Assembly (NCBI GenBank): GCA_022457155.1
Contig: JAJGOT010000319.1
Location: 288,001-352,000 of the forward strand
Origin: Cladopsammia gracilis
Lineage: Eukaryota > Cnidaria > Anthozoa > Scleractinia > Dendrophylliidae
Direction: 5' to 3'
DNA: 64,000 bases
The translations under genes and the position numbers were made by a program. Positions 35,073 to 46,084 of this stretch are shown here, piece by piece. The notes beneath the pieces are model-generated. The model saw nothing but the letters and a program-made list of their open reading frames with translations. It had not been told where the DNA came from and searched no databases. Within the stretch, counting starts at the first letter, position 1, and each line of letters begins with the position of its first letter.

Positions 35073-35520
35073 CGCAAATCGTACTCAGGCTATCTCGAGG
35101 TCATCACCTCATTCTCTTCCTACCAAAATGGCGGACGAAGCGTATGTGCAAATACTTCGCAATGAATTCATAAGATTTCTCGACGAACTTCCTTACGAAC
35201 AAATAAAATGAAAGGCTGATCGTACAGAAAGGAATATATTTTTAACCGATTAATTTCGAACGGCACGGCCGTTCTTCTTCAGGGTATAACCGTACTAAAA
35301 GAAAAAAACATTACAGATTTGAATATATATAAAAACAAGCGAAAGATATGAAATTACATACTTTGTTTATAGTATAAGCTAAATGGATAAAAATATGACG
35401 CTGAAAAAAACGTTACAGATTTGAATATATAACAAGCGAAAGATATGAAAATACATACTTTGTTAATGGTATGAGCTTAATGGATAAAAATAGGACGCTA
35501 AAATTTACATAAAGTATATA

Positions 35521-38500
35521 TCAAGTTTCATCGCGTTTGTTTAACCCTTTGGGTTCGAGCGTTTGGCCTTTATCAATAAGATAAGCCTCTCGAGCCTTAC
35601 GCACGTCGTCACGGTTAGATTTTATTAGCTCAAGCGGGATTAGTTGCATGTCGGAGGCAGAATGATTAGGTGAAAGAAAATGTTCTGATACTGCCGTAAG
35701 TTTAGAGTTGTCGGGGTGTACTTGTTTGTCGACTGGTCTGCGGTGTTCGTTGAAGCGTTCTTTCAGTTGTCGTTTAGTCTCTCCAATGTACTGTTTGTTG
35801 CATCGTCTGCATTCTACCATGTATACAACGTTTCTAGAATTGCAGTCAATGTGGTGGTTAATGGTCCTAGTGTTTCCTGTAGAGTGAAATGTGTAATCTG
35901 TTTGTCCGTCATTGATGTATTTGCATGTGCGGCAGCGGTTGTTGCCACAACGAAAGGAGCCAGGATGTGGGTTAGAGGGCGCAGTGGTGCGTAGTTTAGA
36001 TCTGACTAGTAAGTCGTTAAGATTTTTAGTACGTCGGAATGCAACGAGAGGTGTGGCCTTGAATACATTGGCGCAACGGTTAGAGGAGGACAGGATATGA
36101 AAGTGTTTGTGTATGATGGATGACAGAGAGCGTAATGCGGGGTTGTAAGTGATTACAAGGGGAACACGGCTAGGTTGGTTAGCAGAAATGTCTTTGGGTG
36201 TGAATGCTTCTGCGCGTGTAATAGTACGAACGCGTTGAAATTCGCGGTTGAGGAAAGATAGATTGTATCCACGTTTGTTAAGATATGTTTTAAGTTCGTT
36301 GGTACGAAGTTTGAAGGTCTCGTCGGAAGAACAGATACGACGAAGTCTGAGGAAGAGACTAAAGGGGATAGCTCGTTTGGTATGATGAGGATGGCAAGAT
36401 GAGTGTAGCAGGTACTGATGTTTGTCAGTAGGTTTAGTGTAGAGGTCTGTTTCGATAGTACCGTTATTGAGAACAACGTTAACGTCCAGAAAAGGTAGAG
36501 ACTTAGAGGAGTGATTGGATGTAAATTTGAGGGTGGGGTGAATGCTATTGAGATAAGAAGTGAAGGCAAGGAGGTCCTGTTCAGTATGTGTCCATATCAT
36601 AAAAATGTCGTCTATGTAACGCCACCAAGTATGGGGCTGGTGTGTTGCGCGTGAAAGAGCGTCGGTCTCGAATTTAGCAAGGAAAAGATTAGCGTAAGAG
36701 GGTGCCATTTTGGTTCCCATAGCAGTTCCGTGTATTTGAAGATAGTGTTTGTCGTCGAATTCAAAGTTGTTCATAGTAAGTATTATACGTAGGAGGTCGC
36801 ATAAAGTTTCTGTAGGTACAGTTGAGTTGGAGCGAGTACGTGTGTCCAAGTAATGTCGACAGGCAGCAATGCCTTCGTTGTGGGGTATGTTGGTGTAGAG
36901 CGAAGAAACGTCAAGTGTAACAAGTATAGCATTGTCAGGTAGTTGTCCTAGTTGTTCAAGTTTCTTAAGAAAGTGCGTAGTGTCTTTGATGAAGGACGGT
37001 GTGGTATGAACTAAAGGCTTGAGATGGAAGTCAACAAACTGTGAGATGCGTTCTGTGGGGTGACCGTTGCTTGATACAATGGGACGTCCGGGGTTTCCTT
37101 GTTTGTGTATTTTAGGTAAAACATAAAATCGTCCAGCTTTGGGATTAGTCTGTATGAGAAAGCGTTTAGTATGGTCGTCGATGATGTCGTCACGATGCAT
37201 GCGTTCCGCGTAAACTTGTACCCGTTTCTGTATGTCGCCAGTAATGTCGGTGTCGAGCGTTTTGTAGAATTTACTGTCATTAAGTTGTCGTAAGCATTCA
37301 GTGATGTACCAGTCACGGTCCATTACTACAGTGCCTGAGCCTTTGTCGGCACTTTTAATAATGATGTCAGTCCGTCGGCTGAGTTGTTTACAAGCATTAC
37401 GTTCGCGTGTCGTCAGGTTGTCACGTACAGTGTCAGGAGTGATATTGAAGATGTCACGTTCTACAGCGTCTAAGAATGTGTCTAAAGCAGGGTCTCTGTA
37501 AGGAGGAGGAGTCCATGTACCTTTGTTGCGAAAAGGATTAGAGTTGGTTTGAGGAGGAAAGTCGTGAAAGTATTCAAGTAGTCGCATACGTCGGCTAAAT
37601 GTATTGAGGTCAGCCTTGACCTCGGTCCAGTTTATGTTGTGAGGAGTAGGACAGAAAGAGAGACCTTTAGCAAGTACTTGAGTCTCGTCGTGTGTGAGAG
37701 TTATGTTACTTAAATTAATAACAGCGTTAGTATCCAGCTGAATGTTGTGATTGTTACGTCTCCAGTATCTAGTCGCGTTTCTGTTGGTAGTCTTACGTTT
37801 GCGGCGGCGTGTGTGAGTACGAGTGTGTGTAGGAGGAACGATAGTGGTAGTGACAGGTTGGTTGTTAGTGTTAATATTAGTCGTGATTTGTGAATGGGAG
37901 AGGTTATTAGTGTTAGGCGCGTGTTCATGAGATTGGTTATGTTGCTGGCTAGTTCTGTTATTATGACGAGTGCTCAAAAGCTCACGAGAAGCTTTCTTAC
38001 CAGTAAGGGCCTGTTTCTTATTACGTTTTGACTCCAATACAGCACGGAGATCAATAGAAGTAGCCTGAAGAAAGTCTTTGATTTTAACATAAGTAATTGT
38101 AGAACAAGTAGATTTTAACTGTTCCATAATGTTACTTAAACTTGATGTGAGGTGTTTTGAGTGTCTCTCGCACTCTCGTGTAAGAAGTTTTATCATCTTT
38201 AGAGAGAATCCTATACGCAACGATGCCCAGTTTTGAAAGAAATGTTTGTTGCAAGTGTCAATTGCCGGTCTACATTTAATAGTAAGTCCTTTAGGGATGA
38301 TCTTGCGGTCGTAGAAGTACTTGTAGTTTATGATATGGTGTTCGGTGCGGGTAAGCTTGAGTTGGACACGTTTAGCAGCGTTGAATAGCGTTCGTTGTTG
38401 AGGGTTGGTGAAGTCTCGTAAGATGTGAATGGCTGTAGGGCCAGGATTTGGGTGGATGTCCATGCTAAGTGGAATGAGAAACAATGACGGACAGTGTAGA

Positions 38501-38895
38501 TATTTCACCATGCATTGCTCAGCGTTTAGGCTTTTCGATGAATAAATAGCGGCCGTCATGGGCCACGGTTGACACTTTAATAGTGGGTAATAAGTGTCTC
38601 CAGTGATTTGCGCAGTAGCAGTACTATCAGCATGTGGTTGGATAGCTAAGAATATACACAAAGTTCCAACAAGTATAATGAAAGATAAAGTAGGATGGTT
38701 AATAGATCTTGATGACTTCTGAGTATTGATAGGAATGAATATATGTCCTGCAACGTTTATCTTGGTACGGCGCGGTGTTGGAGGTCGCACGAAAACTCCA
38801 ATGCGATATCTCCAAGAAGAGATGTCAATTCCCATCTTCGCAATTTGGATCCAAGTCAAGCAACGACGAAGATCGTGGTCGTAAAATGTATACAA
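35521..38895 (-). CDS. Penelope-like RT with GIY-YIG endonuclease
   Basis: A single open frame of 1124 residues. The N-terminal region has a hydrophobic segment (~70-86) and then SMDIHPNPGP (145-153), a 2A-like motif. A basic, Asn/Thr-rich linker follows (~300-390). The RT core is clear: VTLDVSSLYTNIPHNEG (~661), GTAMGTKMAPSYANL (~727), WRYIDDIFMIW (~758) and SLPFLDVNV. The C-terminus has a CGNNRC-RTC zinc-like cluster and a GIY-YIG endonuclease, NVVYMVECRRCNKQYIGET (~1025-1045), with RFNEH. Proteins of this kind nick DNA and prime reverse transcription at the target. No stop is seen, so the element may be recent. Confidence 0.92.
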   Translation of the reverse strand: MYTFYDHDLRRCLTWIQIAKMGIDISSWRYRIGVFVRPPTPRRTKINVAGHIFIPINTQKSSRSINHPTLSFIILVGTLCIFLAIQPHADSTATAQITGDTYYPLLKCQPWPMTAAIYSSKSLNAEQCMVKYLHCPSLFLIPLSMDIHPNPGPTAIHILRDFTNPQQRTLFNAAKRVQLKLTRTEHHIINYKYFYDRKIIPKGLTIKCRPAIDTCNKHFFQNWASLRIGFSLKMIKLLTRECERHSKHLTSSLSNIMEQLKSTCSTITYVKIKDFLQATSIDLRAVLESKRNKKQALTGKKASRELLSTRHNNRTSQQHNQSHEHAPNTNNLSHSQITTNINTNNQPVTTTIVPPTHTRTHTRRRKRKTTNRNATRYWRRNNHNIQLDTNAVINLSNITLTHDETQVLAKGLSFCPTPHNINWTEVKADLNTFSRRMRLLEYFHDFPPQTNSNPFRNKGTWTPPPYRDPALDTFLDAVERDIFNITPDTVRDNLTTRERNACKQLSRRTDIIIKSADKGSGTVVMDRDWYITECLRQLNDSKFYKTLDTDITGDIQKRVQVYAERMHRDDIIDDHTKRFLIQTNPKAGRFYVLPKIHKQGNPGRPIVSSNGHPTERISQFVDFHLKPLVHTTPSFIKDTTHFLKKLEQLGQLPDNAILVTLDVSSLYTNIPHNEGIAACRHYLDTRTRSNSTVPTETLCDLLRIILTMNNFEFDDKHYLQIHGTAMGTKMAPSYANLFLAKFETDALSRATHQPHTWWRYIDDIFMIWTHTEQDLLAFTSYLNSIHPTLKFTSNHSSKSLPFLDVNVVLNNGTIETDLYTKPTDKHQYLLHSSCHPHHTKRAIPFSLFLRLRRICSSDETFKLRTNELKTYLNKRGYNLSFLNREFQRVRTITRAEAFTPKDISANQPSRVPLVITYNPALRSLSSIIHKHFHILSSSNRCANVFKATPLVAFRRTKNLNDLLVRSKLRTTAPSNPHPGSFRCGNNRCRTCKYINDGQTDYTFHSTGNTRTINHHIDCNSRNVVYMVECRRCNKQYIGETKRQLKERFNEHRRPVDKQVHPDNSKLTAVSEHFLSPNHSASDMQLIPLELIKSNRDDVRKAREAYLIDKGQTLEPKGLNKRDET

Positions 38896-39985
38896 TTTTT
38901 AAATGAAAGGACCACTCGACAAATTGGAAGTACTGGATCCTTGTGAAGGATCTGATCAGCAGAAATAATTATAAACAAATAAAATGAAAGGCTGATCGTA
39001 CAGAAAGGAATATATTTTTAACCGATTAATTTCGAACGGCACGGCCGTTCTTCTTCAGGGTATAACCGTACTAAAAGAAAAAAACATTACAGATTTGAAT
39101 ATATATAAAAACAAGCGAAAGATATGAAATTACATACTTTGTTTATAGTATAAGCTAAATGGATAAAAATATGACGCTGAAAAAAACGTTACAGATTTGA
39201 ATATATAACAAGCGAAAGATATGAAAATACATACTTTGTTAATGGTATGAGCTTAATGGATAAAAATAGGACGCTAAAATTTACATAAAGTATATATCAA
39301 GTTTCATCGCGTCTGTTTAACCCTTTGGGTTCGAGCGTTTGGCACAGACCGAACACCGCAGACCAGTCGACAAACAAGTACACCCCGACAACTCTAAACT
39401 TACGGCAGTATCAGAACATTTTCTTTCACCTAATCATTCTGCCTCCGACATGCAACTAATCCCGCTTGAGCTAATAAAATCTAACCGTGACGACGTGCGT
39501 AAGGCTCGAGAGGCTTATCTTATTGATAAAGGCCAAACGCTCGAACCCAAAGGGTTAAACAGACGCGATGAAACTTGATATATACTTTATGTAAATTTTA
39601 GCGTCCTATTTTTATCCATTAAGCTCATACCATTAACAAAGTATGTATTTTCATATCTTTCGCTTGTTATATATTCAAATCTGTAACGTTTTTTTCAGCG
39701 TCATATTTTTATCCATTTAGCTTATACTATAAACAAAGTATGTAATTTCATATCTTTCGCTTGTTTTTATATATATTCAAATCTGTAATGTTTTTTTCTT
39801 TTAGTACGGTTATACCCTGAAGAAGAACGGCCGTGCCGTTCGAAATTAATCGGTTAAAAATATATTCCTTTCTGTACGATCAGCCTTTCATTTTATTTGT
39901 TTATAATTATTTCTGCTGATCAGATCCTTCACAAGGATCCAGTACTTCCAATTTGTCGAGTGGTCCTTTCATTTAAAAATTTTAA
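38889..39985. repeat. Terminal palindrome of the Penelope element
   Basis: Arms of about 450 bp (38889-39343 and about 39532-39981) are near-perfect inverted copies, separated by ~190 bp that encode part of the GIY-YIG C-terminus on the plus strand. Both arms join the element's 3' end to its 5' leader, as in a head-to-tail dimer. Confidence 0.85.
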
Positions 39986-41121
39986 TTCCTTACGAACGTT
40001 TAAGACAAAACCTCTTTACAGTAGAGTCGGAGATTGCGGATCAGATGGTTAACATTGCAGAAGGCGCTTGCTATGGCTGTGTGTTGTTTCTTCGCATCTT
40101 TGAATCGTGGGACTTCGACGTTAGTGTCGAAATAATTGAGCTCTTGGAACAACTTCTTAAATCGTATGAAGACCACACTAGAAGGTACAGAGAGCGGCTG
40201 CTGTGGCTTGAGGAAGAGGGTAACGACCACAGCTTTCGATGCCAGCAAGAAGTTGTTGTAGATGGTGCAAGATCGCAAGGGAGGCCACGTTTTGCAGTTT
40301 CTGAGTCACAAATAGAAGGACTGAGGGAACTTGGTTTTTCGTAGTCAAAGATATCGAGAATGATTGGTGTCTCTAGAATAACCTTGCACAGACGTCGCAT
40401 AGAATTAGGACTGGAAGAAGAGAGAAGTTATAGTGAAATTGACGATCAGGAGCTTGATGTATTTGTCAGATCGATTTTGGAGTTGTCGCCCAATTCTGGA
40501 GAAGTTATGATTCGAGGTGCACTTCGTGGTCGAGGGGTAAACATTCAAAGATGGAGGCTAAGGGAGTCGATGCAAAGAGTGGATCCCTCGCGAACAGAGC
40601 GCAGACAGCGATTGAGAATAAGAAGAAGAGTCTATAGAGTTCCAGGTCCAAACAGTTTGTGGTAAGAGAGAGAGAGGGGGGGGGGGGGTTGACCCTGGAG
40701 AACACCCAGCCATTTTCACAATTATATCAACAAATTCCAGTCACCCAAAGTTAATATTTTTAGCACAAAGCTACAATAGTCCACAAACCTCAGGGGTATG
40801 TTAATATGCCATACAACCCATGGATTGTTACTTTTCAACAGAATCATCCAGATAAAAGAAGCACCAAGCATTAATTTTTAGTTTCTGCAATCTCTCTGCC
40901 ATGACAACTTTTTGTAACTTGTGATTCCAAATGCAAGGTGTTTGCTTTTGTAAATGATTTAGAATAAAGTGACTTACTATAAATGAAGCAACATTTCTAA
41001 ATTCCAATTCCACCTGAAACAGTTGATGAAGAGCCACCCTGTGAATGTGCCACTGTAGAGATCTGTAATTTCCAATTTATTAAGTATGCATTTACTGTAC
41101 AAAATGATTTCAAAAAAGCAC

Positions 41122-41271
41122 AATAGACCTTTCCCGCATTCCACTCCAGTGAGCACACACAATGAAACGAGGTCGAGGCTTGGGTGGACAACTTCATACA
41201 AATCACTGTATTTTGTCCACCCCAGCCTCGAGGTGGTGCCTTCATTCACAGGAATGTGGGAAAGGTCTATT
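41122..41271. repeat. Foldback MITE in integrase intron
   Basis: AATAGACCTTTCCCGCATTCC-type ends in inverted orientation, with an inner stem GGTCGAGGCTTGGGTGGAC against GTCCACCCCAGCCTCG. It lies wholly in the intron. Confidence 0.75.
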
Positions 41272-42391
41272 CATTCAAATATACCTGCTTTGGTTGTACT
41301 TTTAATTGCAGGCATCTTGATGGTCATCACAAGGTTGTGCGGTGGAGAATGGTTATTCATGGAGCCATTGATGGGTTTTCTCGTTGTGTTGTGTATTTAA
41401 AATGTAGTACAAACAATGAGGCAGCAACTGTATTGACATTGTTTGAAGGTGCCATTCAGAGTTTCAACGTACCTTGTCGTATAAGGTGTGATCATGGAAC
41501 TGAAAATATTGATGTGGCCAGGTGGATGCTGACCAGGTATGGACCAGTTGTAAACCCAGTTACAACTGGACTGTCGGTGCATAATCAGAGGATTGAACGC
41601 CTTTGGCGTGATGTTGGTGATGCTTTTGTTTCGTATTACAAACGCTTATTTTATTTCATGGAAGACCAATTCCTACTTGATCCCTTCGATGAAGTACACC
41701 TGTATGCTCTACACTTCATATACTTACCAAGGGTGAACCGTTCTATTGAAGAATTTACTTTGGAGTGGAATAACCATCCAATGAGGACTGAAAACTGCAG
41801 GTCACCTTTTCAGATATGGATAGAGGGATTTTACGAACAAGCACATTCAAGCCAGCAAGCTGTAAGAATGGTTTTGGATCAGGAGGTTATTGACCCAGCA
41901 AATCATGGCATTGACGACAATGGGCCAGTACCAGAGCTTCAGACCGATAATCATGCCGGAAATCACCTTGAACCTATATCAACGAACCAAGAAAAGTACG
42001 TTGACAATTAGAGTGTAAACACTAATCTTTTATTAAAGTATTGACTAATACGAATCAGTCTCTTTGAGTGGCCGCTTACGAGAGCTTAAAAACAATGGAA
42101 AAGACCAGTTGGTACAGTAAAAACCCGCGTATAAGAACAAGTGGATCAAGAACACCCAGGCCTGATTATAGGAAATAAAGTACCATTTATATAAGAACAC
42201 ATTCAGCCTGAAACACTACTTTTCATTGCACACATATAATAAACGAAATATAATTTTCGTTCTGAAAATAACCCCCTCTATCACAAAGGTGTCCACTGCA
42301 AGTAGCCCCTCTTTCTAACGTTTGAGCACGAATAGTGAGAGAGTAGTAGTTGACCCTTGTATGACAAGAGAGATTAGAGATCGCTTTGCAG

Positions 42392-42692
42392 TCCCCCCCC
42401 CCCGTGGGGGGGGGGGGTACTCTAATATATAAGCTATATGGGTATGTGCCGCTCTGAAGGGTATGATTTTCAAGCAGTTTTGTCTGGATAGGGTATAGAA
42501 ATCAGAGAGTTTTGGTCTAGAATAGGGTATCATTTTCTGCGAAACTGATCAGTGGTATGAAATTAGATCTAGAGTTTCCATCCGGGTTGGTGTCCGGTAT
42601 AGAACAGTGTTGATGAAGAGGGTAAGGGTTTCAGAGTCGTAGCCGCACACCTCCACCTAAAATTACAAAATTTACCCCCCCCCCCCCCCCCG
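42392..42692. repeat. MITE-C with C-run/G-run ends, unit 2
   Basis: About 300 bp, from a C/G run with TACTCTAATATATAAGC to a poly-C before CGGGAAGTG. An orthologous copy precedes unit 3 (52490-52777); diverged pieces occur at 14714 and 61430. Confidence 0.6.
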
Positions 42693-42726
42693 GGAAGTGT
42701 TGCGTACTTGCTGGATGTCGCTGAAT

Positions 42727-42841
42727 TAGCCTGCGTATCTGGCGGTTTTGTTGGCGCGCGCGATGCTGAAATTAGTGAGCGGCATGCGAATTTTAATTTT
42801 AGCATCGCGCGCGCCAACAAAACCGCCAGCTACGTAGGCTA
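42727..42841. repeat. Small hairpin element, unit 2
   Basis: A 115-bp foldback, TAGCCTGCGTA then CTGGCGGTTTTGTTGGCGCG, with the complement at the right. The same element is at 52801-52913; only an end remnant is present near 61617. Confidence 0.75.
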
Positions 42842-43983
42842 TCGCTGAATGATTTTTTAGCAGTACCTCAGTTGAAAGGAGCTCTTTGTAGGTGTATGTA
42901 GGTGTAAGGTGTATGCATCAAAACTTGTAACAGTCTTGCGAGTATTCAGTATTACCGAGATCGGAACTGATCAGATCAAACTTATTTGTAACGCAAGATT
43001 TCAAAAAAAAATTCACGCAAGTACGATAGTACGATAGATCACCATGCAGATCAGGTACTCAGTTGGTCATTCAATAGTTTTGGGTTGTTTTGTCGATGGT
43101 TGTGCGGATAGTTTTCGGTTGTGTAAACCATTGCTAGTGGTTGTGGATCGTTTTGGGTAAGGTAGTTCCGCGATTTAGTAACTACGTGTACTTTCCTCAC
43201 GAGGAAGTCCCCCGGGGAGGAAGTGAACTGACAACTGAGGAAGTTACGGTATTTTAAATCGACAAGTGACCATCGGCTTCAGCTCTGGCACAGTTTGCTT
43301 CAAGTACTGCCGACAAACTTTGTCGTACCAGCTGTAACAAGGTCATGTCAGCTAAGAAATATTGATCAGCTTTCGTAACAGCGGGGTTGATGATGGGGAA
43401 GTACTGAAAAACTAGGGAAAACGAGTTTCCTCGTAAACTTTGTCGTACCAGCTGTAACGAGGTCATATCAGCTATGGACCAATATAGACGTTATTTTCAA
43501 CTGAGACTGAAATAATGAACAGCTTTCATATAACACCGTGATTGGAGATGGGGAAGTAAAACTGAAAAAAAAGATAGTACCCCGAAATTGTTCTTTGTAG
43601 TCATGGTAAAACGGAAGGGTTGGTGGAAAGGTTGGTAGAAAGGGGTGAATGTTGCATTTAAGATCTTTCTTCCCTAATAATCCCAATATCCAGGTATGAG
43701 TTTCAGAAAAGCAGGAAGGAAAAGAATGAAATGAGTAGGAGAAGGTCAAGACCCCGTTGATTCATATTAAACAGGAAGTGCACATCATGCTGAAACAGTC
43801 CGATTCCAGCGGTCCATGCATGTCACGAGCCGACCTGTTTTTATTTGTAGCGCATTTTTTGCGTATACCGTGTAGTATGAAATTTTTGCGGGAGTGTATT
43901 TTGCGGATTGGCGATTTTTTGTGTGTGTTTTGATTCAAGATGACTAACATATCTGATGGCAACTAATTCTTGCGATATTCTGT

Positions 43984-44325
43984 CCCGGGATGGGGGGTAC
44001 TCAACAAAGTTTTGTACGGGGATGCTCCGCCCCGAGGTCCAAACCCTTACCCTTTCATATACCGTTTTTGACAGACAAGTTACCCCTTTCATATACCTTT
44101 CATTGAAAATGGTACCCCTTTCATATACCTTTCACTGAAAATGGTTCCCCTTTCATATAGCCTTTACGTACGTCTGTTTGATATATTTTGAAAGGCCCTT
44201 TTTATCATACTTAAATGGCAGTTTTCCCTACCTTTTTTTATGGTAAAGGTACCCCTTTCGGGCGGAGCATCCCCGTATAGCTCATTATAGGGAGTACCCC
44301 CCCCCCCCCCCCCCCCCTCGCCCCG
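43984..44325. mobile_element. MITE-A, unit 2
   Basis: Flanked by GATATTCTGT at 43974-43983 and 44326-44335. It has a longer C-run than unit 1. Confidence 0.8.
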
Positions 44326-45088
44326 GATATTCTGTTCAAGCAGCAGAACATTAACAAGGACGAAAACTTAATATTTTCAACTTTTATTACTTGTTGAGTT
44401 ACGGTATGTTCTACTTAGAGACATTTCAATGAATTCTTTTAAATCTTTGAAGGTTATACAGTACTTTCCTAAAGGGCTAGGACTGACGCAACAACGTCAC
44501 GTACTGTGTAGTTTTGTTTGTGAAAAAAAAAACCATCATATCTAAGCTCGGGCTGTATGTTTTTTCTATTAAAAATCATTTTTTATAGTTCTTATTTACG
44601 TCCAATATCGTCCCAGTAACGCAAGTTTACATTAAAAGCAGAATTCTTTATTTTCTTTATTTTTGTGGAGTATTATTATCTGGGAGTTTTTTCCTGCGGG
44701 AACTTACTTTTACGGATCGAGGGCAATCGTCTTATCCCTCATAATCCGCAAAAAATTCATGCTACCGCCTGTACAATCCGAATGATATGGTAACTTCGTC
44801 GGTACCAAAGGCAAAGGAAGACATAATGATTAAACTTACTTTCGATCGTCACTATTTTATTTACTGGTATCGCCTTAAAAATCTGGGATACTGAATCGGC
44901 AATCATTGTTACAATGTGACCCTTAATCAGTGCACCGGAGCTATACTTTAAATTCAGAATCTCTACTACATGGTGGTGTAGTTGTTAGCCCGCAAACCAG
45001 CGCGGCTTGTTTCGCTAACCTGGAATTTAAAAACCAACAAAATTTGACTTCTACTGTTTAACATTGCGCACATAAATTAAGAGTTACC

Positions 45089-45098
45089 GGGACTTTCC
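45089..45098 (+). promoter_or_regulatory. NF-kB consensus upstream of copy 2
   Basis: GGGACTTTCC is a perfect canonical kB decamer, about 0.9 kb upstream of the TATA box. A single decamer match is weak evidence. Confidence 0.25.
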
Positions 45099-45980
45099 AG
45101 AAACAGGCCCCTGATCTTTAAAGAGTGGCTGATGCTATCCTTTTGAACAGTCAGTTCATGAATTTGGTTTTCAATATTGTTAATATCACATAAATTGGAG
45201 AACCGGATTGTCCCTAAAACATTACAGAGATGTTATTCAGTTTATGCCTCCAAAATGCAAATTATAATAATATAAAAAATACATTGACTCCAGACTGATG
45301 GACCGCTGGAATTGGACTGTTTCAGCGCCCGCGGCAGCATGATGTACACTTCCTGTTATGAATGCACGGGATCTTGACCTTCCCCAACTTGAACTTCCCC
45401 TTCCTGCTAATGAAACCCATACGTGGATACTGAGATTAACGAAGGAAGATTTAACAGATTACATCCTAAAGTTGAAAAATAAACGAGATTCGTTTTAGAG
45501 CTTTTAAAGTTAATTAGAAATCCAACAGCAGGCCATTCACCCCCGTCACTCTTATCCCCACAATGCAAACTGCGGAGGACTTTTCCCGGTTTAAACTGTC
45601 CCCTTTTGCCATGACTACAGGTTTAAGAACGACTTTGAGGCACTAACGTTTTTCTCCAGTTTTACTTCCCCATCCCCCCTTTTACAATAGCTGTTCATTA
45701 TTTAATTATCAGTTGAAAATAACTTCTGTCGGTGCCTAACTGATACGACCTTGTTACAGCTGGTTCGACAAAGATAACGAGGATCAACCCCGCTGATCAA
45801 TATTTTTAAAAACTAACGTCAGTCGATGCCTAGCAGACATGACCTTGTTACAGCTGGTACGACAAAGTTCGCCGGCAGTACTTGAAGTATTAGAACGGCT
45901 GTACCCTGAATGCTGAAGCCGGTGGTCAGTTTTCGATTTAAAATAACTTCCTCAGTTGTTTTGCTTCCTCAAGAGGACTG

Positions 45981-45989
45981 TATAAAAGG
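45981..45989 (+). promoter_or_regulatory. TATA box of BRICHOS copy 2
   Basis: TATAAAAGG at the same position relative to exon 1 as in copies 1 and 3. Confidence 0.65.
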
Positions 45990-46084
45990 AAACATTTGTC
46001 TCAGAAAAGCATTACTATCCAGTTGGAGTTTGGAGAAGTTCTTGAATTACAGCTTGAAAGATAAAGATAAAGATAAAGACAAAG

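Larger units (their letters stand above)
35201..39985 (-). mobile_element. Penelope-like retroelement with palindromic tail
   Basis: The whole insertion is bounded by TTCCTTACGAAC at 35189-35200 and 39986-39997. On the minus strand it contains one full-length coding copy (35521-38895) with its 3' UTR. To the right, 38977-39343 is a direct repeat of the 3' end (35201-35567). At 39344 the sequence turns round into an inverted 3' end that again encodes about 79 C-terminal residues on the plus strand. Head-to-tail plus inverted terminal pieces are a known Penelope feature. Confidence 0.9.
35128..42011 (+). pseudogene. Integrase-core (rve-like DDE) gene, interrupted
   Basis: Coding pieces are 35128-35200, 39998-40661 and 41312-42011. 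A Penelope insertion (35201-39985 plus target repeat) separates the first two, and a GT-AG intron (40662-41311) the last two. The frame is continuous across the insertion site once one target repeat is ignored. A TAG at 40342-40344 falls where FS-stop-SKISRMIGVS reads through, probably a former Trp codon. The N-terminus is helical (MADEAYVQILRNEFIRFLDE); a helix-turn-helix lies at GVSRITLHRRR; the catalytic core has D in GAIDGFSR, D in RCDHGTEN and E in NQRIERLWRD, 34 residues after the second D. It resembles the widespread metazoan integrase-core family, transposon-derived. Two lesions make it a pseudogene. Confidence 0.8.
43195..45970. repeat. Upstream foldback of BRICHOS copy 2
   Basis: The same inverted-arm structure as at 1-2800: left arm ~43200-43850, right arm ~45290-45970, MITE-A in the core. 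Confidence 0.7.

Noticed and set aside
33752..35077. Very long minus-strand open frames of FYIFPQVLYCATS-type repeats
   Set aside because: They arise in all three frames from a stop-free 19-bp repeat with no start context or domain; a minisatellite, not a protein.
39339..39578. Separate plus-strand 79-residue gene
   Set aside because: It is the inverted duplicate of the GIY-YIG C-terminus in the Penelope tail.
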